Below are positions 36,585-44,797 of a DNA stretch of 64,000 nucleotides, one piece after another. The notes beneath the pieces are model-generated. The model worked only from the letters and a program-made list of their open reading frames with translations, was not told the origin of the DNA and made no database searches. Source of the stretch: Butyrivibrio sp. (GTDB lineage: Bacteria; Bacillota; Clostridia; Lachnospirales; Lachnospiraceae); the NCBI GenBank assembly GCA_017615275.1, contig JAGAAO010000017.1, positions 62,001 to 126,000 of the forward strand, read 5' to 3'. The position numbers and the translations under genes are program-made. How positions within the stretch are numbered: position 1 is the first letter of the stretch; each line of letters opens with the position of its first letter.

Positions 36585-37283
36585 ATGAATATTGAACATG
36601 CTATAACTTTTCTGGAAAGTACAAATGATATTGCGGTCTCGATAAGGCTTGTTATCGCGATGCTTTTCGGATGCATTATAGGATGGGAGAGAATACTGAA
36701 AAGACATAATGCCGGAATAAAGACATTTGCGCTTGTGAGCCTCGGCTCTGCTGTGGCGACGGCTCTGAATGTATATCTTGCGCAACTTCCGGGTCTCAGC
36801 GCCGATGTAAGCCGTATACCCGCAGGCGTAGTCAGCGGTATCGGCTTCCTTGGTGCAGGAACGATACTTGTTACAGGGCGTCAGCAGATTAAAGGTCTTA
36901 CAACCGCGGCTTCCCTGTGGGTTACTTCCTGTATGGGTATGGCAATCGGCGGAGGATATATTATAATAGGTTTTACATGCTTCTTACTTGTGATGATCGC
37001 CAATGTTATACTGATGCATTTCAGTCAGAGAGTAGAGGATAACAGTAAGTTTATGAGCATCTATGTTGAGGTAAATAAGAACAGAGGTGTTTCAAAGCTC
37101 ACCAAAGCCCTTACCGATGAGCATTGCAAGATAAGCAGTATGACGAAAAGTAAAGAAAAGACGCTCCAGTCGTCGGATGCAGCTATTTTGGTCGACATTG
37201 ATTTTGAGAAAAAGAGGTCACACAAGGAAGTTCTTGACTTTTTAAACGAGCTTGAATTTGTTAATTATGTTGAAGAAATATAA
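36585..37283 (+). CDS. MgtC/SapB family membrane protein
   Basis: A protein of about 232 residues. The conserved MgtC N-terminal region is clear: LFGCIIGWERILKRHNAGIKTFALVSLG, then GVVSGIGFLGAG and IKGLTTAASLWVTSCMGMA. Four or five membrane helices are followed by an ACT-like cytoplasmic tail. Family roles include magnesium-limitation adaptation and control of ATP synthase, and the exact role in Clostridia is unknown. ATG 36585 follows GAGGG. It lies 21 bases after the transporter and may be co-transcribed, though a functional link is not apparent. Confidence 0.9.
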   Translation: MNIEHAITFLESTNDIAVSIRLVIAMLFGCIIGWERILKRHNAGIKTFALVSLGSAVATALNVYLAQLPGLSADVSRIPAGVVSGIGFLGAGTILVTGRQQIKGLTTAASLWVTSCMGMAIGGGYIIIGFTCFLLVMIANVILMHFSQRVEDNSKFMSIYVEVNKNRGVSKLTKALTDEHCKISSMTKSKEKTLQSSDAAILVDIDFEKKRSHKEVLDFLNELEFVNYVEEI

Positions 37284-37319
37284 AGACAAAAAAATCCAGA
37301 AAAAAAGTACGAATTTTAG

Positions 37320-37348
37320 TTGACAAACAGTTGCAAATATAATATCTT
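37320..37348 (+). promoter_or_regulatory. Promoter of the PrsW-like gene
   Basis: TTGACA (37320-37325), a 17-base spacer and TATCTT (37343-37348) lie 65 bases before the ATG at 37413. The ribosome site is GGGAGAAGAAGGGG. Confidence 0.55.
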
Positions 37349-37412
37349 TACAGAAATATAAATTTTATTTTAACCTCAAATAATTTTTGGGAGAAGAAGG
37401 GGAAATTTAGTT

Positions 37413-38837
37413 ATGGATACTTTATTGGCAATTTTGGCTATATTGCCTGCAGCTGTTTTGCTGACTATTATTTACAAGGCTGACAAGATCGAGAAAGAGC
37501 CTATCGGACTTATGGCATTGGTATTCTTTTTGGGAATGGTCTCTACCGCAACCGCAGTTATATTGGAAGGCATCGGAGGATATGTTTTATCGCTGATATT
37601 CGGTGTCGATATGGAGTACAATATCATCGCACTTGCACTTGAGTATTTTCTTGTTGTAGCCTGCTCGGAGGAGTTGGGAAAATATGTAATGCTCAAACTC
37701 GCTACATGGAAAAACAAAGAATTTAACTTTGCGTTTGACGGAGTTGTATATTCCGTATGTTCAACATTGGGCTTCGCCGCAGTTGAAAATGTTTTGTATG
37801 TATTTAATTTCAGAGTTCTTTCCGTTGCGGTTGTAAGAGGAATACTTTCTGTTCCCGGACATTGCATTTTCGGTATCTTCATGGGAATCTATTACGGTAT
37901 TGCCAAGGGATATGAGCTCAGAGGAAACGTACAGAAGATGAAGGCGAATTTGAGAAAGGCATTCTGGATTCCCGTAGGACTTCACGGAATGTATGATTTC
38001 TGCCTTTCAGCAGGTTCTGCACTCACAATAATTCTGTTCATCGCACTTGAAATCTTTATGGTTGTCAATGCGATCAAGCTTGTTAAGAGAATGTCTGCAA
38101 ATGATATGCCTCTTATGCCCGGTGTTACCGCAGAAGAAGCAATTAATGCAAATAAAGCTCAGCAGCCTTTGTTTACGGGAGCACAGCCTGCATACGGACA
38201 GCAGCCTGTATACGGACAGCAGCCTGCATACGGACAGCAGCCTGCATACGGTCAGCCTATGAACGGTCAGTCTGCACAGCCTCAGTACTTCCAGGGACAG
38301 CAGACATACGGACAGAATCCATATGCACAGCCTGTTAACAATCAGGCTATGAACGGCCAGTCTGCACAGCCTCAGTACTTCCAGGGACAGCAGACATACG
38401 GACAGAATCCATATGCACAGTCTGTTAACAATCAGGCTATGAACAATCAGTCTGCACAGCCTCAGTTTTTCCAGGAGCAGCAGACATACAGACAGGGTGC
38501 ATACGCACAAACTGTTAATAATCAGCCTGTTAACAACCAGCCCGTAAACAATCAGCCTGCACAGCCTCAGTATTACCAGGAGCAGCAGACATACGGACAG
38601 GATTCATATACACAGGATTCGTATGCGCAGGATTCATATACACAGGATTCGTATGCGCAGGATACATATGCACAGGATGCTAATAATGAGCCTGCATATG
38701 AGCAGTATGAGGAGCATTCCGTACAGGCATCACCAGTAGAAGAATTGAATCTCGGTCCCGCCACAGAGGAGCTCAGCGATGCTCTTACCAACCGTGCACC
38801 TGTTTTTTCAGCCGCAGATTTTGACGGATGGTCTTAA
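37413..38837 (+). CDS. PrsW-family intramembrane metalloprotease with a long Gln/Tyr-rich repetitive tail
   Basis: A 474-residue protein. The N-terminal ~235 residues have about seven membrane helices with the PrsW motifs: SEELGKY (EExxK), FDGVVYS, FAAVENVLY and the later HCIF/GLHGMYD histidines. PrsW proteases cleave anti-sigma factors or related membrane substrates. The C-terminal half is unusual: QPxYGQ units, three copies of a ~30-residue block (MNGQSAQPQYFQGQQTYGQN plus PYAQPVNNQA), then QDSYTQDSYA repeats, all predicted disordered. The tail ends with a short non-repetitive segment (APVFSAADFDGWS). Confidence 0.9.
   Translation: MDTLLAILAILPAAVLLTIIYKADKIEKEPIGLMALVFFLGMVSTATAVILEGIGGYVLSLIFGVDMEYNIIALALEYFLVVACSEELGKYVMLKLATWKNKEFNFAFDGVVYSVCSTLGFAAVENVLYVFNFRVLSVAVVRGILSVPGHCIFGIFMGIYYGIAKGYELRGNVQKMKANLRKAFWIPVGLHGMYDFCLSAGSALTIILFIALEIFMVVNAIKLVKRMSANDMPLMPGVTAEEAINANKAQQPLFTGAQPAYGQQPVYGQQPAYGQQPAYGQPMNGQSAQPQYFQGQQTYGQNPYAQPVNNQAMNGQSAQPQYFQGQQTYGQNPYAQSVNNQAMNNQSAQPQFFQEQQTYRQGAYAQTVNNQPVNNQPVNNQPAQPQYYQEQQTYGQDSYTQDSYAQDSYTQDSYAQDTYAQDANNEPAYEQYEEHSVQASPVEELNLGPATEELSDALTNRAPVFSAADFDGWS
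38176..38690 (+). repeat. In-frame tandem repeats in the PrsW-like gene
   Basis: Three repeat types occur in series: an 18-base unit coding QPAYGQ, a roughly 90-base unit present three times with increasing divergence, and 12- to 24-base units coding QDSYTQ/QDSYAQ. All preserve the reading frame. Such arrays are prone to length change by slippage or recombination. Confidence 0.85.
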
Positions 38838-38897
38838 TGGAAAAAATGTGCTATTTAATATTAAAAATGTCCGCTTTTTATTAAATGTGGAATAAAT

Positions 38898-38938
38898 TAT
38901 AATGACATTGTCGAACAGACTATGTCATTATTTTTTTT
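38898..38938 (+). terminator. Terminator overlapping a -10 box between the PrsW-like and TRAP genes
   Basis: A TATAAT sits at 38898-38903. Overlapping it, AATGACAT (38901-38908) pairs with ATGTCATT (38922-38929), with an inner GTC/GAC, followed by nine T's. RNA started from the TATAAT would begin inside the hairpin and lack its 5' arm, so the terminator would act only on read-through from prsW. Confidence 0.65.
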
Positions 38939-38957
38939 ATTATTAGGGAGGTCATAA

Positions 38958-40034
38958 ATGAAGAAGAAACTTATTTCGACACTTTTAACTGTAGTTACAG
39001 TTGTATCAATGACAGCTTGTGGTGTATCAGCACCCGAGGCACCTGCTCAGGCACCTGCAGCACCTGCAACACCTGCAGCTGATGCGTCAGCAGATACAGC
39101 AAACGCAACACAGCCTGCAGCTGATGCAATTACTCTTGTAATGGCTGAGGTTAACCCTTTGGACACTATCGTTGGTATGACAGATCAGCGTTTCAAAGAG
39201 GAAGTTGAGAAGAGATCAAACAACTCAATCATTATCGATCTTCAGCCCAACCAGGTTCTTGGTGCAGAGAACGACGTACTTGACACAATGATGGGTAAAG
39301 GTGGAACAATTCAGCTTGCAAGAATTTCCGCATTCTCACTTACAAGTTACGGCGGAGAGTCATCAAAGCTCCTTTCACTTCCTTACACATTCGTAAGCCG
39401 TGAGCATTATTGGAACTTTGCTAAGTCAGATCTTGCACAGGAATTCCTTGTTGAGCCTCAGGCAAGTGGCGTTAGAGGACTTTTCTATGGTGAGGAAGGT
39501 TTCCGTCATTTCTTCACAGCAAAAGAGATCAAAGACATTGATTCATTAAAGGGAATGAAGCTTCGTGTTTCTAACGACCCTGTTATGAACGGTCTTGTTG
39601 AAGGTCTTGGTGCTTCACCTACAGTTGTAAGCTTCACAGAGCTCTACGGTGCTCTTCAGACCGGTGTGGTAGACGGTGCTGAGCAGCCTATAGCTAACTA
39701 CAAGTCAAATGCTTTTGATGAAGTTGCTCCTTACATGATCCTTGACGGACATACACTCGGAGCATTCGAAGTTATCATCACAAATGAAGCTTGGGATGGT
39801 CTTACACCTGAGCAGCAGCAGATCCTTACAGATGCAGGTAAGGCAGCAGCTGAGTACAACCAGGAGATCTCTCAGCAGAAAGAGGACGAAGTTCTTGCAG
39901 AGCTCAAGTCAAGCGGTGCTCACATCATCGATGTTGAGGATATCACACCTTGGCAGGATGCTGTAAAGAAAGTTGTTGAAGAGAATATTAAGGGTAAGGA
40001 AGAGCTTTATCAGCAGATTCTTGACATGCAGTAA
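38958..40034 (+). CDS. dctP: TRAP transporter substrate-binding lipoprotein (DctP)
   Basis: A 358-residue lipoprotein (lipobox MTAC, Cys21), with an Ala/Pro-rich linker to about residue 55 and a DctP fold. Family segments include LKGMKLRVSNDPVMNGLVEGLGASP and LYGALQTGVVDGAEQPIANY, where the Arg binds a substrate carboxylate. TRAP receptors of this type bind dicarboxylates, sugar acids such as gluconate or uronates, or related anions. The ribosome site is AGGGAGG. High-expression codon use resembles the ChvE-type gene. A hairpin follows it, then the DctQ and DctM genes. Confidence 0.92.
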   Translation: MKKKLISTLLTVVTVVSMTACGVSAPEAPAQAPAAPATPAADASADTANATQPAADAITLVMAEVNPLDTIVGMTDQRFKEEVEKRSNNSIIIDLQPNQVLGAENDVLDTMMGKGGTIQLARISAFSLTSYGGESSKLLSLPYTFVSREHYWNFAKSDLAQEFLVEPQASGVRGLFYGEEGFRHFFTAKEIKDIDSLKGMKLRVSNDPVMNGLVEGLGASPTVVSFTELYGALQTGVVDGAEQPIANYKSNAFDEVAPYMILDGHTLGAFEVIITNEAWDGLTPEQQQILTDAGKAAAEYNQEISQQKEDEVLAELKSSGAHIIDVEDITPWQDAVKKVVEENIKGKEELYQQILDMQ

Positions 40035-40068
40035 TTTTTGACCCGTAGTAGTAACTTTAAAATAACGC

Positions 40069-40097
40069 GGCACAGGGAGGGATTCCCTTCCTGTGCC
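40069..40097 (+). terminator. Intercistronic hairpin after dctP
   Basis: GGCACAGG (40069-40076) pairs with CCTGTGCC (40090-40097), with AGGGA/TTCCCT bases in the loop extending the stem. A short TTATT follows. The position matches the hairpins after the two ABC binding-protein genes. Confidence 0.7.
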
Positions 40098-40119
40098 TTA
40101 TTAGAAGAAAAGAGGAATT

Positions 40120-40644
40120 ATGGAAGGCTTTTTTAAAACGGTGGATAAGTGCAAGCCTTTATATGACATAACATATAAACTCATGCTCTTTATCTGTAAA
40201 CTTTTGCTTATTGCAGATATCCTTATCACATCAATGGCTGTTGCCGGAAGATATGTATCTTTCATTCCGGATCCGTCATGGAGTGAGGAGGTAGTACTTA
40301 CACTTATGGTTTACATGGCTGTTATTTCAGCAGCTTTGGCTATAAGACGTGGCGCTCATATAAGAATGACAGCATTGGATTCATATTTGCCAACAGGTCT
40401 TATTAAAGTGCTTGATTTATTAAATGACATTTGCGTAACAGTTCTTGCTGTAGTTATGATCGTAGTAGGAATGTCATACGCACAGGGAATCGGCGGCAAG
40501 GGATTTTATGTTAGTATGCCTTGGCTTTCAAGATTCTGGTTATATTTCCCTATTCCTGTAGCAGGAATAGCAATGCTCATTTTTGAAATTGAGGCTATCT
40601 ATAACGATATTAAACGCATGGTATTAAAGGAGGAGAATAAGTAA
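40120..40644 (+). CDS. dctQ: TRAP transporter small membrane subunit (DctQ)
   Basis: A 174-residue protein with four membrane helices and the DctQ features SWSEEVVLTLMVYMAVISAALAIRRGAHI and a C-terminal charged tail. It is the small subunit that pairs with DctM. Its TAA overlaps the ATG of dctM by one base. Confidence 0.92.
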   Translation: MEGFFKTVDKCKPLYDITYKLMLFICKLLLIADILITSMAVAGRYVSFIPDPSWSEEVVLTLMVYMAVISAALAIRRGAHIRMTALDSYLPTGLIKVLDLLNDICVTVLAVVMIVVGMSYAQGIGGKGFYVSMPWLSRFWLYFPIPVAGIAMLIFEIEAIYNDIKRMVLKEENK

Positions 40645-41942
40645 TGGCAGTAAATGGAACAGCTATTGCAGTATTGCTTGTAAGCTTTCTTGTAATGATC
40701 ATGCTGAGATTTCAGATAGCTTACGCAGTTGCATTATCTTCAATGTTTTGTTTGATGTATCAGGGACTCCCGCTCACAACTATATGCCAGCATATGGTTA
40801 AGGGAATCAATTCATTCAGTTTGATGGCGGTACCGTTCTTCATCACAATGGGTTGTATCATGGGATCCGGTGGTATTTCTGAGAAGCTTATCGCTTTGGC
40901 CAACGCTTGTGTAGGTTGGATGACAGGTGGTATGGCGATGGTTAACATCGTAGCTTCATATTTCTTTGGTGGAATTTCAGGATCAGCTGCAGCTGATACC
41001 GCTTCACTCGGAAGTATTCTTATCCCTATGATGGTAGAAGAGGGATATGATGATGACTTCTCAACAGCGGTAACAATCACATCTTCATGTGAAGGACTCC
41101 TTGTTCCTCCCAGTCATAACATGGTAATTTATGCCATGAGTGCAGGTGGAATTTCCGTAGGAAGCTTATTCCTTGCTGGATATATTCCCGGAGCGCTTCT
41201 TGCAATCTCACTCATGGTTGGATCATATATCATCTCTAAGAAGAGACATTATCCCAAGGGAGATAAGTTTAGCATTGTAACTTTTGGTAAACAGTTTTTA
41301 ACATCTTTCTGGGCACTCGCTGCAGTAGTTATTGTAGTATTCGGTGTTGTAGGCGGTGTGTTTACAGCTACTGAGTCAGCTGCTGTGGCTGTTATTTACA
41401 GCTTGCTTGTAAGCGTTTTCATTTACAAGGGACTTGATCTTAAGGGCGTTTGGAAGACTCTTGAGAGCTGTATCGATACACTTTCAATCGTGCTTATCCT
41501 TATCGCTACATCAAGTGTATTCGGATATTGCCTTACAACACTTCACGTTCCGGATCTTGCTGCAAACTGGATCATCGGTATCACACAGAACCCGATCATC
41601 ATTGCACTTTTGATCGATTTGATACTTCTTGTACTTGGATGTATCATGGATATGGCTCCTATCATCCTGATAGCAACACCTATCCTTCTTCCTATTGCAC
41701 AGTCTATAGGAATCAGTCCAATCCAGTTTGGTATCATGATCATCCTCAACTGTGGTATCGGACTTTTGACACCTCCTGTTGGAGCCGTTCTTTTCATCGG
41801 TTCTGCTGTTGGTAAGGTTAAGATGGAGAAAGTAGTAAAGGCAACACTTCCTTTCTACCTTTGCATGATCATCGTACTTCTCCTTCTTACATTTGTACCT
41901 GAGATTAGTATGTTCTTACCTAATCTTCTTGGAAGTAAATAA
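40644..41942 (+). CDS. dctM: TRAP transporter large membrane subunit (DctM)
   Basis: A 432-residue protein with about twelve membrane helices. Family signatures include VPFFITMGCIMGSGGISEKL, GGISGSAAADTASLGSILIP, LVPPSHNMVIYA and LLTPPVGAVLFIG. It is the sodium-coupled channel subunit. It overlaps dctQ by one base and is followed 12 bases later by a YcxB-like gene. Confidence 0.93.
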   Translation: MAVNGTAIAVLLVSFLVMIMLRFQIAYAVALSSMFCLMYQGLPLTTICQHMVKGINSFSLMAVPFFITMGCIMGSGGISEKLIALANACVGWMTGGMAMVNIVASYFFGGISGSAAADTASLGSILIPMMVEEGYDDDFSTAVTITSSCEGLLVPPSHNMVIYAMSAGGISVGSLFLAGYIPGALLAISLMVGSYIISKKRHYPKGDKFSIVTFGKQFLTSFWALAAVVIVVFGVVGGVFTATESAAVAVIYSLLVSVFIYKGLDLKGVWKTLESCIDTLSIVLILIATSSVFGYCLTTLHVPDLAANWIIGITQNPIIIALLIDLILLVLGCIMDMAPIILIATPILLPIAQSIGISPIQFGIMIILNCGIGLLTPPVGAVLFIGSAVGKVKMEKVVKATLPFYLCMIIVLLLLTFVPEISMFLPNLLGSK

Positions 41943-41954
41943 GGATGTGTGTTT

Positions 41955-42425
41955 ATGGAGTATCGTTACATATCTGATGTAAAACCTAAGGATTTATGGT
42001 TTATTTCAATGCTGCGTACGTACAGATCGTTTTTGGGCGTGATAAATGTAGTATTTTCCGTGGCAATGATCATGATGACAATAAGGTTTTGGGGAACATC
42101 AGGTGCTTTTATCAGAACATTGCTTATATTGGCATGTATGCTATTTCCGGTGTTTCAGCCGCTTGCTGTTTATCTTAGAAGTATCAAACAGCTTGAGACT
42201 TTGCCTGGAAGAGTCGAGCTCTTGTTCGATGATTCAGGCGTACATGTGAGCAGTGAAGGGAAACAGGAAGACATTAAGTGGAGCAAGATCAACAATGCGA
42301 TCAAGCAGTCCAACATGATAGTTGTTATGTCGGACAGAACCCACGGATATATGTTGACCAATCGTATTCTCGGTGATGAAAAAGATGAGTTCTATGAATA
42401 TCTTTGCAAAAAGATACGTAACTAA
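41955..42425 (+). CDS. YcxB-like small membrane protein
   Basis: A 156-residue protein with two adjacent membrane helices (about 25-70) and a soluble C-terminal PH-like half containing LLFDDSGVHVSSEGKQEDIKW, the pattern of YcxB-family proteins. The function of the family is unknown. ATG 41955 is preferred over GTG 41949 from its distance to AAGGA. Its position between a TRAP transporter and that transporter's sensor genes is odd, and no role in uptake is implied by the sequence. Confidence 0.75.
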   Translation: MEYRYISDVKPKDLWFISMLRTYRSFLGVINVVFSVAMIMMTIRFWGTSGAFIRTLLILACMLFPVFQPLAVYLRSIKQLETLPGRVELLFDDSGVHVSSEGKQEDIKWSKINNAIKQSNMIVVMSDRTHGYMLTNRILGDEKDEFYEYLCKKIRN

Positions 42426-42444
42426 AAGACAATAGAAATTTAGT

Positions 42445-42491
42445 GATGGCAGCGCTATAATACTTTCGAAAGTAACTATAACGCTGCTATC
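42445..42491 (+). other. Long hairpin directly before the third YesM kinase gene
   Basis: GATGGCAGCG (42445-42454) pairs with CGCTGCTATC (42482-42491), and the stem continues through TATA to a CTTTC/GAAAG tip, over twenty pairs with few defects. Only ten A/T-rich bases separate it from the ATG at 42502, and no ribosome site is visible there. It may be a terminator with a weak T-run, or it may limit kinase expression. Confidence 0.65.
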
Positions 42492-42501
42492 TTTATAAAA
42501 A

Positions 42502-44007
42502 ATGAGAAATTTAAAAAACTTTTGGTACACGATCACAATTAAAAACAAAATATCACTTTTCACGGGAAGCGTTTTTTTCACGATTTTGGTCGCGGTCTTT
42601 TTTGATGCGATTTTGATCAGATTGTTTATGATCGATGTAAATGACATTATGGAAGACAATTCCAGATGCGGTGAGATAATTACTGTCATAGACAAGGAAA
42701 AGGAACTGTTTGACCAACTTATAAACAGCGCTACCACGGAAAATGAAGATGCGCTTAAACAGGCGATGTCGCAGACGCAGTCAACCATCTATGCAATTCC
42801 GCTTGATTATTCGAGACTTGGTGAGAACAGATATGCACAGCTTTTTTCACTTCAGTCATGCTATGAGGTTTATTGCGGCTACAGAGACGATGTGCTTACG
42901 AAGGACCTTCCCAGAAGCGAATACGTAAGCAGGCTTTATGCTGTTTACAATATGCAAAATTATATGCATACATATGCTCAGCGCTTTATAGATCTTACTC
43001 TTAAAGACGGTAACGCTAAGTATAATAAACTTATACCAAAAGTTTTTGCGGTTCCGATTGTTGCGGTAATAATGGGGATAGTACTGTTTTCAACGGTTCT
43101 GGAAATATCAAGAATGATGAATAAATCTATTACCGAACCTGTGCTTAAGCTTGCAAATGCTTCGAGAAGGATCGCGGCGAATGACTTTTATATAGATGAT
43201 ATCGATTCGAACAGCAAGGATGAGCTCGGTGAACTTATCCAGGCATTTAACAAGATGAAATATGCCACAGGTGAGTACATAGGTGCTTTAGAGGAAAGAA
43301 AAGATGCTCTTGATAAGCTTCACGCCAAAGAAGTTGAGACGCTTGAAGCGGAGAAACAGCTTGATGCAATGAATCTTGAGCTTCTTAAGAATCAGATCAA
43401 CCCGCATTTTCTTTTTAATACGCTTAATGTTATAGGCGGTATGGCAAATCTTGAGGGAGCAACGACTACGGAACAGATGATCGCTGCCCTCAGTTCTTTG
43501 TTCAGATACAACTTAAAGCATCAGGAGAAGGAGGTGCTTCTTTCTCAGGAGCTCAAAGTTGCTGCCGATTATATGTATTTGCAGAAGATGCGTTTTGGAG
43601 ACAGAGTGACGTATACGGTTGATTGTAAGGTCAATGCGGACAACGTAATGGTTCCGACTTTTACGCTGCAGCCTATAATTGAGAACTGTATTATTCACGG
43701 TATTTCTCCTAAAGTAGAGGGTGGAGCGGTATCGGTAGAAGTATGTAAAACAGGGGATAGATTACAGATATCCATCAATGACACCGGAATAGGAATCAAG
43801 GAAAAAGTTCTTGAAGAGATAAGAGAGAGTTTGGGCGGAAAAAAATCTGATACAGTTGGTATCGGCATGGGTAATATTTTTAGAAGAATAAAGGCTATGT
43901 ACGCGGATGCCGATATGAAAATCGACAGTTTGGAAAGCGTAGGTACAACAATTACTATTATTCTTCCTTACCGTGCCGGAGATGATTTATATACTCGAGG
44001 AGAATGA
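42502..44007 (+). CDS. Sensor histidine kinase, YesM-like (TRAP-associated)
   Basis: A 501-residue membrane kinase. Membrane helices lie near residues 14-40 and 178-200, with a helical extracellular domain between. HAMP (NASRRIAANDFYIDDI) and a coiled coil follow, then His_kinase with INPHFLFNTLNVIGG (His302) and a HATPase with DTGIGIKE and GIGMGNIFRR. There is no Shine-Dalgarno motif before the ATG and no alternative early start with one. The regulator and a DctP-like protein follow, with very tight spacing. By position it should control the TRAP operon upstream. Confidence 0.92.
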   Translation: MRNLKNFWYTITIKNKISLFTGSVFFTILVAVFFDAILIRLFMIDVNDIMEDNSRCGEIITVIDKEKELFDQLINSATTENEDALKQAMSQTQSTIYAIPLDYSRLGENRYAQLFSLQSCYEVYCGYRDDVLTKDLPRSEYVSRLYAVYNMQNYMHTYAQRFIDLTLKDGNAKYNKLIPKVFAVPIVAVIMGIVLFSTVLEISRMMNKSITEPVLKLANASRRIAANDFYIDDIDSNSKDELGELIQAFNKMKYATGEYIGALEERKDALDKLHAKEVETLEAEKQLDAMNLELLKNQINPHFLFNTLNVIGGMANLEGATTTEQMIAALSSLFRYNLKHQEKEVLLSQELKVAADYMYLQKMRFGDRVTYTVDCKVNADNVMVPTFTLQPIIENCIIHGISPKVEGGAVSVEVCKTGDRLQISINDTGIGIKEKVLEEIRESLGGKKSDTVGIGMGNIFRRIKAMYADADMKIDSLESVGTTITIILPYRAGDDLYTRGE

Positions 44008-44011
44008 CAAG

Positions 44012-44797
44012 ATGTACAGAGTACTGATTGCTGATGATGAGCCTATAGAGAGACAGGTTATATCAAAAAAATTAAATGTATTTTTTAAAGATCAGATAGA
44101 GGTTTTTTTGGCAACAAACGGAGTAGAAGCCGTGGAAGAGTTTAAGAAGAATGATTGTCAGATTGCACTTCTTGATATCTCAATGCCCGGAAAGAGCGGA
44201 TTGGATGCCGCAGAAGAGATCAGGACTTTTGATGAAAGATGCAGCATCATTTTCCTTACGGCTTTCGATGAGTTTAGTTATGCCAAGAAGGCAATAGAAG
44301 TAAAAGCACTGGATTATTTGCTTAAGCCCGGTGCAGATGAAGAGCTTATAAATGTTTTGGAAGAGGCATTTTCTATCGCGGACAAAAACAAAGAAGATGT
44401 CAAAGACGTTGAGATTAAAAAACAAAACACGGTTAAATCCGAGTTTGATCTTGAAGATAAGGATCAGTCAAAGTCGGGAGAAATCGTGCGTGAAGCTAAG
44501 AAATTTATAGATGAACACTACAAGGAAGATATTTCACTCCAGGATGTTGCGGGAGTTTTGGGATATTCCGATGTGTATTTCTGTAAACTTTTCAAGCAAA
44601 ATTTCGGAAAAAGTTTTATAGTATATTTAAACGAATTAAGAATCAGTAAGGCAAAAGAATTTTTGGCAAATCCTGCTATCAATATTAAAGATATAAGTTC
44701 GGAAGCAGGCTACAGGGATGCCAATTATTTTACGAGAGTTTTTAAACGTATGACGGGGCAGACCCCCAGTGAGTACAGAAACGGAGTCATTGACTGA
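44012..44797 (+). CDS. Response regulator, YesN-like (TRAP-associated)
   Basis: A 261-residue regulator. ATG 44012 is chosen because GAGGAG lies 9 bases upstream and the receiver begins at once (MYRVLIADDEPIE). The phospho-acceptor is Asp55 in LLDISMPG. A short acidic linker leads to an AraC-type pair of helix-turn-helices (VAGVLGYSDVYFCKLFKQ, SEAGYRDANYFTRVFKR). The stop overlaps the next gene by one base. All three YesN receivers in the window carry Asp at position 55. Confidence 0.93.
   Translation: MYRVLIADDEPIERQVISKKLNVFFKDQIEVFLATNGVEAVEEFKKNDCQIALLDISMPGKSGLDAAEEIRTFDERCSIIFLTAFDEFSYAKKAIEVKALDYLLKPGADEELINVLEEAFSIADKNKEDVKDVEIKKQNTVKSEFDLEDKDQSKSGEIVREAKKFIDEHYKEDISLQDVAGVLGYSDVYFCKLFKQNFGKSFIVYLNELRISKAKEFLANPAINIKDISSEAGYRDANYFTRVFKRMTGQTPSEYRNGVID

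Noticed and set aside
38007..38510. 167-codon minus-strand open frame over the PrsW repeats
   Set aside because: It is a mirror of the repetitive plus-strand coding sequence, Leu/Cys/Arg-rich and without a start signal.
38176..38690. CRISPR-like array
   Set aside because: The repeats are in-frame coding repeats without spacers. No CRISPR array was seen in the window.
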